Positions 12,101-23,710 of a stretch of 64,000 nucleotides of DNA are shown piece by piece. The stretch covers positions 148,276,555 to 148,340,554 of the forward strand of contig JASEVX010000003.1 in NCBI GenBank assembly GCA_031761405.1, read 5' to 3'. A program made the position numbers and the translations under genes. Positions within the stretch are counted from its first letter, which is position 1, and the number at the start of each line of letters is the position of its first letter. Under the pieces are notes generated by a model. That model did no database searches and was not told the origin of the DNA. It saw only the letters and a list, made by a program, of their open reading frames with translations. The DNA comes from Serripes groenlandicus. Lineage: Eukaryota > Mollusca > Bivalvia > Cardiida > Cardiidae.

Positions 12101-15100
12101 ATACGAGTACGTTATACGGCTGCTGCAACACTCAATACCTCGGGTATGTGTATACGAGTACGCAATACGGCTGCTGCAACAGTCAATACCTCGGGTATGT
12201 GTATACGAGTACGCAATACGGCTGCTGCAACACTCAATAACTCGGGTATGTGTATACGAGTACGTTATACGGCTGCTGCAACACTCAATACCTCGGGTAT
12301 GTGTATACGGGTACGCAATACGGATGCTACAACACTCAATAACTCGGGTATGTGTATACGAGTACGCAATACGGCTGCTGCAACACTCAATACCTCGGGT
12401 ATGTGTATACGAGTACGCAATACGGCTGCTGCAACACTCACTAACTCGGGTATGTGTATACGAGTACGTTTTACGGCTGCTGCAACAGTCAATACCTCGG
12501 GTATGTGTATACGAGTACGTTATACGGCTGCTGCAACACTCAATACCTCGGGTATGTGTATACGAGTACGCAATACGGCTGCTGCAACACTCAATACCTC
12601 GGGTATGTGTATACGAGTACGCAATACGGCTGCTGCAACACTCAATACCTCGGGTATGTGTATACGAGTACGCAATACGGCTGCTGCAACACTCACTAAC
12701 TCGGGTATGTGTATACGAGTACGCAATACGGCTGCTGCAACACTCAATACCTCGGGTATGTGTATACGAGTACGTTATACGGCTGCTGCAACACTCAATA
12801 CCTCAGGTATGTGTATACGAGTACGTTATACGGCTGCTGCAACACTCAATACCTCGGGTATGTGTATACGAGTACGTTATACGGCTGCTGCAACAGTCAA
12901 TACCTCGGGTATGTGTATACGAGTACGCAATACGGCTGCTGCAACACTCAATACCTCGGGTATGTGTATACGAGTACGTTATACGGCTGCTGCAACACTC
13001 AATACCTCGGGTATGTGTATACGAGTACGCAATACGGCTGCTGCAACACTCAATAACTCGGGTATGTGTATACGGGTACGCAATACGGCTGATGCAACAC
13101 TCAATAACTCGGGTATGTGTATACGAGTACGTTATACGGCTGCTGCAACAGTCAATACCTCGGGTATGTGTATACGGGTACGCAATACGGCTGATGCAAC
13201 ACTCAATAACTCGGGTATGTGTATACGAGTACGTTATACGGCTGCTGCAACACTCAATACCTCGGGTATGTGTATACGAGTACGTTATACGGCTGCTGCA
13301 ACACTCAATACCTCGGGTATGTGTATACGAGTACGCAATACGGCTGCTGCAACAGTCAATACCTCGGGTATGTGTATACGAGTACGCAATACGGCTGCTG
13401 CAACACTCAATAACTCGGGTATGTGTATACGAGTACGCAATACGGCTGCTGCAACACTCAATAACTCGGGTATGTGTATACGGGTACGCAATACGGCTGC
13501 TACAACACTCAATACCTCGGGTATGTGTATACGAGTACGCAATACGGCTGCTGCAACACTCACTAACTCGGGTATGTGTATACGAGTACGCAATACGGCT
13601 GCTGCAACACTCAATACCTCGGGTATGTGTATACGAGTACGTTATACGGCTGCTGCAACACTCAATACCTCAGGTATGTGTATACGAGTACGTTATACGG
13701 CTGCTGCAACACTCAATACCTCGGGTATGTGTATACGAGTACGTTATACGGCTGCTGCAACAGTCAATACCTCGGGTATGTGTATACGAGTACGCAATAC
13801 GGCTGCTGCAACACTCAATACCTCGGGTATGTGTATACGAGTACGTTATACGGCTGCTGCAACACTCAATACCTCGGGTATGTGTATACGAGTACGCAAT
13901 ACGGCTGCTGCAACACTCAATAACTCGGGTATGTGTATACGGGTACGCAATACGGCTGATGCAACACTCAATAACTCGGGTATGTGTATACGAGTACGTT
14001 ATACGGCTGCTGCAACAGTCAATACCTCGGGTATGTGTATACGGGTACGCAATACGGCTGATGCAACACTCAATAACTCGGGTATGTGTATACGAGTACG
14101 TTATACGGCTGCTGCAACACTCAATACCTCGGGTATGTGTATACGAGTACGTTATACGGCTGCTGCAACACTCAATAACTCGGGTATGTGTATACGAGTA
14201 CGCAATACGGCTGCTGCAACACTCAATACCTCGGGTATGTGTATACGGGTACGCAATACGGCTGCTGCAACACTCAATACCTCGGGTATGTGTATACGGG
14301 TACGCAATACGGCTGCTGCAACACTCAATACCTCGGGTATGTGTATACGAGTACGTTATACGGCTGCTGCAACACTCAATAACTCGGGTATGTGTATACG
14401 GGTACGTTATACGGCTGCTGCAACACTCAATACCTCGGGTATGTGTATACGAGTACGTTATACGGCTGCTGCAACAGTCAATACCTCGGGTATGTGTATA
14501 CGGGTACGTTATACGGCTGCTGCAACACTCAATACCTCGGGTATGTGTATACGAGTACGCAATACGGCTGCTGCAACACTCAATACCTCGGGTATGTGTA
14601 TACGAGTACGTTATACGGCTGCTGCAACACTCAATAACTCGGGTATGTGTATACGGGTACGCAATACGGCTGCTGCAACACTCACTAACTCGGGTATGTG
14701 TATACGAGTACGCAATACGGCTGCTGCAACACTCAATACCTCGGGTATGTGTATACGAGTACGTTATACGGCTGCTGCAACACTCAATAACTCGGGTATG
14801 TGTATACGGGTACGCAATACGGCTGCTGCAACACTCAATAACTCGGGTATGTGTATACGAGTACGTTTTACGGCTGCTACAACACTCAATACCTCGGGTA
14901 TGTGTATACGAGTACGCAGTACGGCTGCTGCAACACTCAATACCTCGGGTATGTGTTTACGAGTACGTTATACGGCTGCTGCAACACTCAATACCTCGGG
15001 TATGTGTATACGAGTACGTTATACGGCTGCTGCAACACTCAATACCTCGGGTATGTGTATACGGGTACGCAATACGGCTGCTGCAACACTCAATAACTCG

Positions 15101-16650
15101 GGTATGTGTATACGAGTACGTTTTACGGCTGCTACAACACTCAATACCTCGGGTATGTGTATACGAGTACGCAGTACGGCTGCTGCAACACTCAATACCT
15201 CGGGTATGTGTTTACGAGTACGTTATACGGCTGCTGCAACACTCAATACCTCGGGTATGTGTATACGAGTACGCAATACGGCTGCTGCAACACTCAATAC
15301 CTCGGGTATGTGTATACGAGTACGTTATACGGCTGCTGCAACACTCAATACCTCGGGTATGTGTATACGAGTACGCAATACGGCTGCTGCAACACTCAAT
15401 ACCTCGGGTATGTGTATACGAGTACGTTATACGGCTGCTGCAACACTCAATACCTCGGGTATGTGTATACGAGTACGTTATACGGCTGCTGCAACACTCA
15501 ATACCTCGGGTATGTGTATACGAGTACGCAATACGGCTGCTGCAACACTCAATAACTCGGGTATGTGTATACGAGTACGCAATACGGCTGCTGCAACACT
15601 CAATAACTCGGGTATGTGTATACGAGTACGCAATACGGCTGCTGCAACACTCAATAACTCGGGTATGTGTATACGGGTACGCAATACGGCTGCTGCAACA
15701 CTCAATAACTCGGGTATGTGTATACGGGTACGCAATACTGCTGCTGCAACACTCAATAACTCGGGTATGTGTATACGAGTACGCAATACGGCTGCTGCAA
15801 CACTCAATAACTCGGGTATGTGTATACGAGTACGCAATACGGCTGCTGCAACACTCAATAACTCGGGTATGTGTATACGGGTACGCAATACGGCTGCTAC
15901 AACACTCAATACCTCGGGTATGTGTATACGAGTACGCAATACGGCTGCTGCAACACTCAATACCTCGGGTATGTGTATACGGGTACGCAATACGGCTGCT
16001 GCAACAGTCACTAACTCGGGTATGTGTATACGAGTACGCAATACGGCTGCTGCAACACTCAATACCTCGGGTATGTGTATACGGGTACGCAATACGGCTG
16101 CTGCAACAGTCAATACCTCGGGTATGTGTATACGAGTACGCAATACGGCTGCTGCAACAGTCAATACCTCGGGTATGTGTATACGAATACGCAATACGGC
16201 TGATGCAACACTCAATACCTCGGGTATGTGTATACGAGTACGTTATACGGCTGCTGCAACACTCAATACCTCGGGTATGTGTATACGAGTACGTTATACG
16301 GCTGCTGCAACAGTCAATACCTCGGGTATGTGTATACGAGTACGCAATACGGCTGCTGCAACACTCAATAACTCGGGTATGTGTATACGGGTACGCAATA
16401 CGGCTGCTGCAACACTCAATAACTCGGGTATGTGTATACGAGTACGCAATACGGCTGCTGCAACACTCAATAACTCGGGTATGTGTATACGAGTACGTTA
16501 TACGGCTGCTGCAACACTCACTAACTCGGGTATGTGTATACGAGTACGCAATACGGCTTCTGCATTACACAATAACTCGGGTATGTGTTTACGAGTACGC
16601 AACACGGCTGATGCAACACTCAATAACTCGGTATGTGTATACGATACGCA
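6124..16650. repeat. 51-bp minisatellite (about 205 units) copied from an exon/intron boundary
   Basis: The unit reads tgtatacgRgtacg, YWatacggctgctgcaacaS, tcaataMctcggg, tatg, with recurring two-state sites (cggg/cgag; gcaat/gttat; cactc/cagtc; aataac/aatacc/actaac). Unit 1 is the end of coding exon 1 plus its splice donor. Four of six frames stay open for long distances because 51 is a multiple of three, so the huge ORFs here (up to 2715 codons) are not evidence of translation. An 11-base insertion at about 8874 shifts phase, and a degenerate unit lies at 8500-8545. Higher-order copies exist, including a 17-unit block repeated 867 bp apart. Confidence 0.95.
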
Positions 16651-17940
16651 ATACGGATGTTGTACAAACACTCAATAAGTGTTTGCAAGCAAACAATACA
16701 GATTATGCATAAACACTCAATAGTTCGGATAATTGTACAGGAGCACGCAATACGAAAACAGCGCAAACACTTAATACTTAATATAGTACAAAAACTCAAT
16801 TATTCTGGTAAGCATATGCTATTACGCGATATAGAAACTGTATAAATACTCAATTATTCGGGAAATTCGTTACAGGCACACATAACGAAAACTGCATAAA
16901 TACTCAATAATTCGGGTATGTGTATATGAATACGAAATACTGATACTGCACAAACACTTAGTAATTCGAGTAAGTGTTTACGATTACGCCATACGGATAC
17001 TGAATTAACGTTCAATGATTTGGGTAATTGTATAGGATAACGCGATACGGATATAAAACAAATAATTAAAAATTCGGGTTAAAGTATAGGATAACGCGAT
17101 ACGGATACTGCATAATCACTCAATAGTTCGGGTAATTGTAAATAGGTACGCAACACAGATACTGCACAATCAAATAAATCGGGTAAGTGCTTAAGCGTTC
17201 GCAATGCGGAAACCCTGCAAACACTCAATAGTTCGGGTAATTGTATAGGGGTACGCAATACAGATACTGCACAAACAAATAAATCGGGTAAGTGCATATT
17301 CGTTCGTAATACGGAAAGCGTCAAAACACTCGATAACTCGAGTAATTATATAGGGGTACGCAATACAGAAACTGCACAAACACTCAATAATTCGGATAAT
17401 TGTATAAGAGTATGAAGTACAGATACTGCACAAACACTCAATAATTCGGGTAATTGTATAAGAGTATGAAATACAGAAACTGCACAAACACTCAATAATT
17501 CTGGTAATTGTACAAGAGTACGAATTACAGATACTGCACAAACACTCAATAATTCGGGTAATTGTATAAGAGTTCAAATTCAAAACTGCACAAACACTCA
17601 ATAATTCTAGTAATTGTATAAGAGTTCGAATTACAGATACTGCACAAACACTCAATAATTCGGGTAATTGTATAATAGTATGAAATACAGAAACTTCACA
17701 AACACTCAATACGCAATACAGATACTGCACAAACACTCAATAATTCGGGGAATTGTATACGAGTATGAAATACAGAAACTGCACAAACACTCAATAATTC
17801 TAGTAATTGTATAAGAGTATGAAATACAGAAACTGCACAAACACTCAATAATTCTGGTAATTATATAAGAGTATGAATTACAGACTCTGCACAAACACTC
17901 AATAATCCGGGTAATTGTATAAGAGTATAAATTCAGATAT
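16651..17940. repeat. Decayed 3' tail of the array (about 54-bp units)
   Basis: Units become diverged and longer, of the form caaacactcaataattcggg, taattgtataagagta, tgaaatacagaaactg. They align with the 51-bp unit but differ at many sites and carry indels, so they look like old, no longer homogenised copies. Confidence 0.8.
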
Positions 17941-18143
17941 GTTGACGAATTCGATGCATACTTTTGAACTGAGTATGGGCAAGGGACATATTTTGAAACA
18001 CGAGCGTTTGTGTTCTTTCAAAAACTGTTTTCATGCTGTATGGAATTTACAATTCTCCATATGTTGCCTGTTTTTCTACTGATTTTTTCCAACAAGCATA
18101 CCTCGTTTAAAAATCTTATCATTTCAGGTTCGAACTGTATTTA

Positions 18144-18413
18144 CATATGAGTGGTTCCACAAGAAAACCAACATTGTGGACTCTGCGTAAAGTAACGGTC
18201 CGGATCAGCCTAAGATTGCTGCGTAGGCTAACCCGGATAGACACTTTTTTCCTCCTGTGGATTTTCTGTTTCATAAATCATTACTTTATACTTCTATCCG
18301 CCTGAGACGGAATGTGTCGGCCCGGATTAGCCTGCGCGGACTGCGCAAACTGATCTGGTTCGCTACATTACGCAAAGTCCATAATGTTGGTTTTCTCGTG
18401 GAACGGCACATAT
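18144..18413. mobile_element. MITE-B copy (large palindrome)
   Basis: Ends are inverted: atatgagtggttccacaaga and ttctcgtggaacggcacata. Inside are two related arms with ggatcagcctaag and ggattagcctgcgcgg around a central gtttcataaatcattac. Confidence 0.8.
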
Positions 18414-18425
18414 AGTTGAGTTCTT

Positions 18426-18854
18426 TAAGCCTTTACGACATACGACAAATATGCAGCAGACGACTTTGAAATCATCCAGACAATGATATGGAATCTCACC
18501 TTTAATGAAACCCTTTCCCTCATATAGACGCTTTCTGACGCCTCTGCAGCAGACGGCTTTTTGAAAACATAGTGACAAAAGAAGAAATTGCACAGAACGT
18601 GCAATTTCTCCTTTTGTCACAATGTTTTCCACTTTTAGTCATAGGTTATCCATCTGACAAAATACGTTCAAAGTCATCTGCTGCAGAATTGCCGTATGAG
18701 GGAAAGGGTTAAAAGTTAAATCGCGCGGAAAGCACTGTGGCAAAAGGAGAAATAACTTCGTATGATCTATTTTATCCTTTTTATCACAAGGTTGTTTTCA
18801 AAAGACATGTGCTGCAAATGCGTCAGAAAGCGTCTACATGAGGAAAAGGGTTAA
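18426..18854 (+). mobile_element. Older MITE-A copy split by a younger one
   Basis: The left half (ctttacgacatacgac ... to about 18506) and right half (about 18720, gtggcaaaaggag, to TTAA at 18851-18854) belong to one element interrupted by the copy at 18507-18712. Confidence 0.65.
18507..18712 (-). mobile_element. MITE-A copy nested in another MITE-A
   Basis: Runs from accctttccctcatatagac to gtatgagggaaagggttaa. It lies inside the split copy at 18426-18854. Confidence 0.75.
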
Positions 18855-18931
18855 GCCTTTTAGCAATGGTCTTAACATGATTTAAGATGGATAATTCCGA
18901 ATATTATTCTATTTTGTTTATATAGATTTGT

Positions 18932-19422
18932 GATGTGAGCCGTTCCGGTAGAAAAACAACAGAATTGACTCTGCGTAATGAATCGAACCAGATACGCCGT
19001 TTTCAACATTATTTCAGTTATATCACGGCGACAGTTCACTTATTCATGATCCCTTTGTAAACAAACCAGTACTAGGCTAGAAAATGTGCCTTGCCCAAGG
19101 ACACTCCAACATGACCGTAGTGCCGCGACTGGGGATCGAACCCGGGACACTCCAACATGACCGTAGTGCCGCGACTGGGGATCGAACCCGGTACACTCCA
19201 ACATGACCGTAGTGCCGCGACTGGGGATCGAACCCGGGACATCCGGCGGATTCCTTCTCAAGAGGATAGAGGTATTAGAGTAATCATTCCTGAAACAGAA
19301 AATCCACAGGAAGCGAAAATGTATGTACGGGTTAACCTGCGCGGCATGCTTAGGCTGATCAGGGTCGATACTTTACGAAGGGTCCACAATGTTGGTTTTC
19401 TCGTAATTCGGCTCATATATAA
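18932..19422. mobile_element. MITE-B copy split by a SINE
   Basis: The left end (gtgagccgttccggtagaaa) is separated from the middle and right end (gattccttctcaagagg ... ggttttctcgtaattcggct) by a reverse-oriented SINE at 18987-19246. Confidence 0.7.
18987..19246 (-). mobile_element. tRNA-derived SINE with triplicated head
   Basis: Reverse orientation: tail gccgttttcaacattatttc, body attcatgatccctttgtaaa, then three tandem copies of a 46-bp segment (19101, 19147, 19193) that carry the B-box-like ggggatcgaacccggg. Confidence 0.65.
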
Positions 19423-19515
19423 ATGGTGAAGAAACACTGCTCCTACGTGGAATCTTTTACTTGTCCGCAAAACATGTAGCTTGAGCTACAGTCATGAGTA
19501 CCAGGAGTGGGGATT

Positions 19516-19815
19516 ATGATTAAAGTTTTGATATTCGTCCAAGTCATTTTGTGTACATCGCTCATTGCTTTAAGTAAGGAAAATAAACATCAAGTTCCGA
19601 AATTTTTGAAATTAATGCCAATTGCGAGCGTTTCTGGGAGCATCCGTGTTGATTGTGCGCAAAAATGGCGAACATTGAATACCCTGATAATCTGCGATAA
19701 GGCGCAGTCAACTCCGGATATAAGCTGTACGCAAAGTCTCGAAAGTCGGGATTCGTCTGACGTATTCCTTCTAACCCTTTCCGTCATACGACATTTCTGC
19801 AGCAGACGACTTTGA
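19516..19815 (+). CDS. Candidate small secreted protein exon, ending in a MITE
   Basis: From the ATG at 19516 the frame starts MIKVLIFVQVILCTSLIALS, a plausible signal peptide, followed by KENKHQ. Three cysteines follow (in DCAQKW, ICDKAQ and SCTQSL). The frame enters a MITE-A copy at 19771 and stops at 19815, so the native C-terminus is either lost or spliced away; a GTAAGG just after the signal peptide codons is a possible donor. No family was recognised. It would sit inside the long intron of the PY-tail gene. It could equally be a chance ORF. Confidence 0.25.
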   Translation: MIKVLIFVQVILCTSLIALSKENKHQVPKFLKLMPIASVSGSIRVDCAQKWRTLNTLIICDKAQSTPDISCTQSLESRDSSDVFLLTLSVIRHFCSRRL

Positions 19816-19918
19816 ACGTATTGTGTCAAAAAATAGAATCTTCTTTTGTCACTATGTTTTCAAAAAAGCCGTCTGCTGCAGAGGCGTCAGAAAGCGTCTA
19901 TATGAGGGAAAGGGTTAA
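19771..19918 (+). mobile_element. MITE-A copy, internally deleted
   Basis: Both ends are clear (ctaaccctttccgtcatac and gagggaaagggttaa), but the left arm of the internal hairpin is missing. Confidence 0.8.
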
Positions 19919-20665
19919 CGACCACAAATACATAGCTTATTAAAACACGCTGTTTGAATGAGATTGTTAACAACCCAATTATAATTGATTAAGCAGGATA
20001 TGACTTTTCTTTTGGTGCATCGAAAAGAAGAACTTGGGAATTCAATACATATCTGACTTACCAAAGTGTATTTACTTATTGCAAGCATAAATCTTGGAAA
20101 AATTTCTCTTGACTGTTTCTTAAAACCGAAAAACTGCAGATAATAACAGGTTGATTGAAAATGGTCGCAGTCTAGAAATAGTGCTGTCTACTCGAATTGT
20201 CCATTTTAAAGATATTGTAGTATTAGACAGTTTACTCTTGGCTGTTTCCGGTACTAGCGATATATAAACTATCGTCTCATTCAGTGTCAAGATACGTGTG
20301 TTTATTTCGCCGCCCACGAAATTCTAGCAATTTCATTGGTTAAAGCGTGTCACGTGCAGACCCACTATATTTCTATAGGGAGCGAGTAAATTCCATAGGG
20401 GGGTGAGTAAAGTAAAATAGTCAGTTCAAAGGTTGGTTTTCGTAAAGTGGCTCTCAAATGTTACCAGTTACCCAGAAAAAAATGAAATGAATTGCAATAA
20501 ATGTGTTCATGTTGAACCGGTGTATGTTTTTAAATAATATATCTATTCCAATTCTTTAATCAATATTGATAGATCTTTTACTCGTGACGTCATATTATGC
20601 TATCAACAAATATCAACAAGTTACAGTATAGTTTAGTTTAAAGTGGTCGACGAAATAAATACATC
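19919..20665. other. Intronic stretch, no gene recognised
   Basis: Contains a short piece (ctatatttctatagggagcg, near 20365) related in sequence to the inverted repeat at 20666-20801. Nothing else was recognised. Confidence 0.35.
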
Positions 20666-20801
20666 ATTGGGTTTGTTACTGACCCACTACGGAAATATAG
20701 GGGGTCTGTTGAATGTATAGGGGGACTCGGCTATCGCCTCGCCTCCTATTAATTATACAGACCCCCCTATATTTCCGTAGTGGGTCAGTAACAAACCCAA
20801 T
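20666..20801. repeat. Long inverted repeat (about 44-bp arms)
   Basis: The left arm begins ATTGGGTTTGTTACTGACCC and continues cactacggaaatatagggggtctgt. The right arm is its reverse complement with about one base difference, ending gggtcagtaacaaacccaat. The spacer is about 45 bp. It lies about 250 bp upstream of the terminal exon at 21054. Confidence 0.85.
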
Positions 20802-21053
20802 AACTTATAATATCGAAATAATCGACTTGAATTGGCCTATAGAAAATGATATATTCCATTGGTTATCTCCCCTGATTATAAGTGTCATATGATTTAATAC
20901 TTCCGCTTTTCCACTTGTTACTTATATCTGGACTGGTTTTGCACCATTCAGTTAGCAACATTTTAGTATTAGTTTCATGTTTTGTAAAATTAGCATTCCT
21001 CTGATCTAAAGAAGAGATGACAGAAATCGAATTTCTTAATTCTTCACTTTCAG

Positions 21054-21439
21054 TTCAAATCGTGATGCAACCGCCACCATATTCACTAATTGACGGAGAG
21101 GCCCCGCCCCCTTACACACCTTATGCTGTCCTGGAACCTACTGCTAGACGGGACAGTATAGCTACAAGACCAAGCCCTTGTCATACTCCGAGACCTCTAC
21201 CCAATCTCAATGAACAAACAACACAACCACAACAGTTCTATGGGTCGCATACAACAGAACGACAACAGTTTACCGGGCGACACCGTATGTCACTTCATAC
21301 CGGAAGTACGAACACTCCTATGACAACACCAGCCGGAAGTATGTTTACAACGTCTATAGGAGGGACTCGGGACACATCCGCTTCGTCGAACATGAGATCA
21401 GTGAACATGATTCATATTATAAACGATGTACAAATATAG
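21054..21439 (+). CDS. PY-tail single-pass membrane protein, terminal exon
   Basis: A pyrimidine-rich acceptor (ttcttcactttcag) ends at 21053. The two leading bases complete the codon started by exon 1 (G+TT, Val76). The exon encodes residues 76-203 and stops at TAG 21437-21439. PPPY lies at about 82-85 and PPPYTPY at about 93-99; such motifs bind WW domains, including those of NEDD4-family ubiquitin ligases (general knowledge). The rest of the tail is rich in Thr, Ser, Pro and Gln, with no further membrane segment, as expected for a disordered cytoplasmic adaptor tail. A stand-alone ORF from an ATG at 21017 also exists, but the acceptor and phase match favour splicing. An AATAAA lies at 21740-21745. 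Confidence 0.6.
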
Positions 21440-21776
21440 GTGAATATAAAACATGATATCATCTTGCGGACTTTAAGGCCAAAGAGAAATAACAAAATCC
21501 GCCTTATTTATGCTGGCCATGATAAGGCGAACTAGGACAAGCTCTTAAAATTAGTAGGTACAAATAATAAGTATGTAAAACCTAAACATGGTAGATCTTG
21601 CCGAATGAAGACAAATGTTGAACTAGATTGAGAAAGTTTCCTAAATACGTCCAATACATAACTGCGATATTTTCAAAAAGTATAAGTGAAATGAAAGAGA
21701 AGTAAAATAGAATATATAAATATTTCTTGAGAAAATGAAAATAAAATGATATTCATACGACTATTAATGAGATAGT
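21440..21776 (+). other. Probable 3' UTR of the PY-tail gene
   Basis: AT-rich, non-coding, with a candidate polyadenylation hexamer AATAAA at 21740-21745, just before a MITE-A. Confidence 0.4.
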
Positions 21777-22006
21777 TCAACCCTTTCCCTCATATAGACG
21801 CTTTCTGACGCCTCTGCAGCAGACGGCTTTTTGAAAACATAGTGACAAAAGAAGTAATTGCACAAAACGTGCAATTTCTCTTTTTGCCACAATGTTTTCC
21901 ACTTTTTGTCATAGGTTATCCATTCAATTATGGAGATTTTCTATTTTTTGACAAAATACGTTCAAAGTCGTCTGCTGCAGTATTGCCGTATAAGGGGAAG
22001 GGTTAA
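21777..22006 (-). mobile_element. MITE-A copy
   Basis: Full length; starts accctttccctcatatagac and ends gaagggttaa. Confidence 0.85.
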
Positions 22007-22441
22007 CCGATATTTACGTACCTACATAAATGACATGATTCTTAATTTCACGATCTTCTTAAAATTTGATATGCTCGTTCATGACCAGTTGATGTATCAT
22101 TATTAATTGAGTTTAATCTATATTGCTTACAATCACAACAACAACATATACACATCATTAGAAGAGTCCATAAAAGCTCCCTTACAAACTATGTTTACGA
22201 TGTGTATGTATACATTGTCATGCGTTGCTGTGTAATTAGGTATGAGACGGGTGTCCAACCAGTTTGATTGTCGGTTTGGAATATCCATTAATACAATTCC
22301 AAAAAAACTTTCGAAATAAAAGATGTACCTTCTCACCTAAATTGGGCATTTATATTGTTATGTTTTGTATTTGAGTTTCCTTTATGAAAATTCTATCAAA
22401 ACAATGGTTGTTACAATCAGACAATATACAATGCGTTACCA
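22007..22441. other. Non-coding stretch, nothing recognised
   Basis: AT-rich, without domain-bearing frames or repeat ends. Confidence 0.4.
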
Positions 22442-22670
22442 TTAACACTTTTCCACCTACAACAAATCTGCAGCAGTCGACTTTGAAAGCATACCCGAAA
22501 ATGTTGGAAACTCCCTGTAAAAGAAAGTACAATAATTGAATATTTTTTAAAACATGGTGACAAAAGGAGAAATTGCTCGTTTTGAGCAATTTCTTCTTTT
22601 GTCGCCAGGTTTTCAAAAAGCCGTCTGCCGCAGAGGCATCAGAAAGCGTCTATATAAGGGAAAGTGTTAA
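22442..22670 (+). mobile_element. MITE-A copy
   Basis: TTAA at both ends (22442-22445, 22667-22670), with the internal hairpin gaaattgctcgttttgagca. Confidence 0.85.
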
Positions 22671-23486
22671 CCAATAAGAACAGGAGTTTTATTCGGTCAG
22701 TTCGAATAACCAAGATTCGAGTTCCTACAGGCTATAACATGTATAAGCAATAGTCTGTGGGTTTGTATAAGCATTGGGGGGGGGGGGGGGTTGCTGTTGT
22801 AGCGCTTATATAGTAAGTTTGTATATCCAATAGCTCTCTACATTCTTGGTGACTTTGTACAAACAATATTTACGAACCTGTATAATTTTCAGAATGTTTT
22901 TAAATATATTATGTTATGTAATATAGTCATTATTAATCTCATTAAAATTCAGATTAAAATACTTCACAGCACGTATATTGGATCTGACGACAACGCATAC
23001 AATGCCTTCTCCTATTGACCCTTTATACTTGAATAATCATGAGCAGGTGCTCGTTTTCTGACTAATTGAAATTTACACAATACAACTAAGTATAGATTTT
23101 TTTAGAAGCGGAATCTCGACAATCACCGCTTCTCTACCTCGTTTATTTATAAGGATTATCTCCCCTGTTTTATACTTTTCGATTTTGTAGGCGGAAATTG
23201 GATTTGTTGATGAGACGACCCGAGCGCAGTTTTATGTCTGGATTTAATGCGTAGAGCCAAGAGACGATGTTCGGTTACTTGTATTACCAAGATATGGGTA
23301 CCGTAATGTCATCTAAGATGCTATTTATACCAGCAGATAAACCTTAAAAGACAGTGAATGGTAATAAGACCTGGAATATCCTGTTGACATTATCACTAAG
23401 AACCTTTTTTTTTAAATAATGTCTTACACTTTAATGGAGAAGATCTTGCTACCTATTAATACACTGTTCGCAAATGCACGTGTTGT
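22671..23486. other. Non-coding stretch with a G15 run
   Basis: A run of 15 G lies at 22776-22790. The rest is AT-rich with no recognised gene. Confidence 0.45.
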
Positions 23487-23710
23487 TTAACCCTTCCCCC
23501 ACGTGCAGCGGTCGACTTTCGAAAACTTTGTGGCAAAAAGGAGAAATTTATCATATTCAGTAAATTCTCCTTTTGTCACGATGTTTAAAACTCTTTTCAA
23601 TAATTAAACATTATTTCCTGGAGATTTTGTATATTTTGACTGATATAATATATATATATATATGTTTGAAATCGTCTGCTGCAAATTCTTTATATGCGGG
23701 AAAGTATTAA
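23487..23710 (-). mobile_element. MITE-A copy, diverged
   Basis: TTAA at both ends. The interior has the gaaatttatc/agtaaattctcc hairpin and a short (TA)n insert near 23645. Confidence 0.7.

Noticed and set aside
5941..16712. Giant repeat proteins (994, 2715 and 2618 codons) in the 51-bp array
   Set aside because: Two + frames and two minus frames are open at once because the unit is 51 bp and lacks stops in them. The first frame breaks at the 11-base insertion near 8874, and exon 1's frame enters the array only by passing a consensus donor.
21017..21053. Start of a stand-alone gene at the ATG at 21017
   Set aside because: A good pyrimidine-AG acceptor at 21053 and exact phase agreement with exon 1 favour splicing; the upstream codons look intronic.
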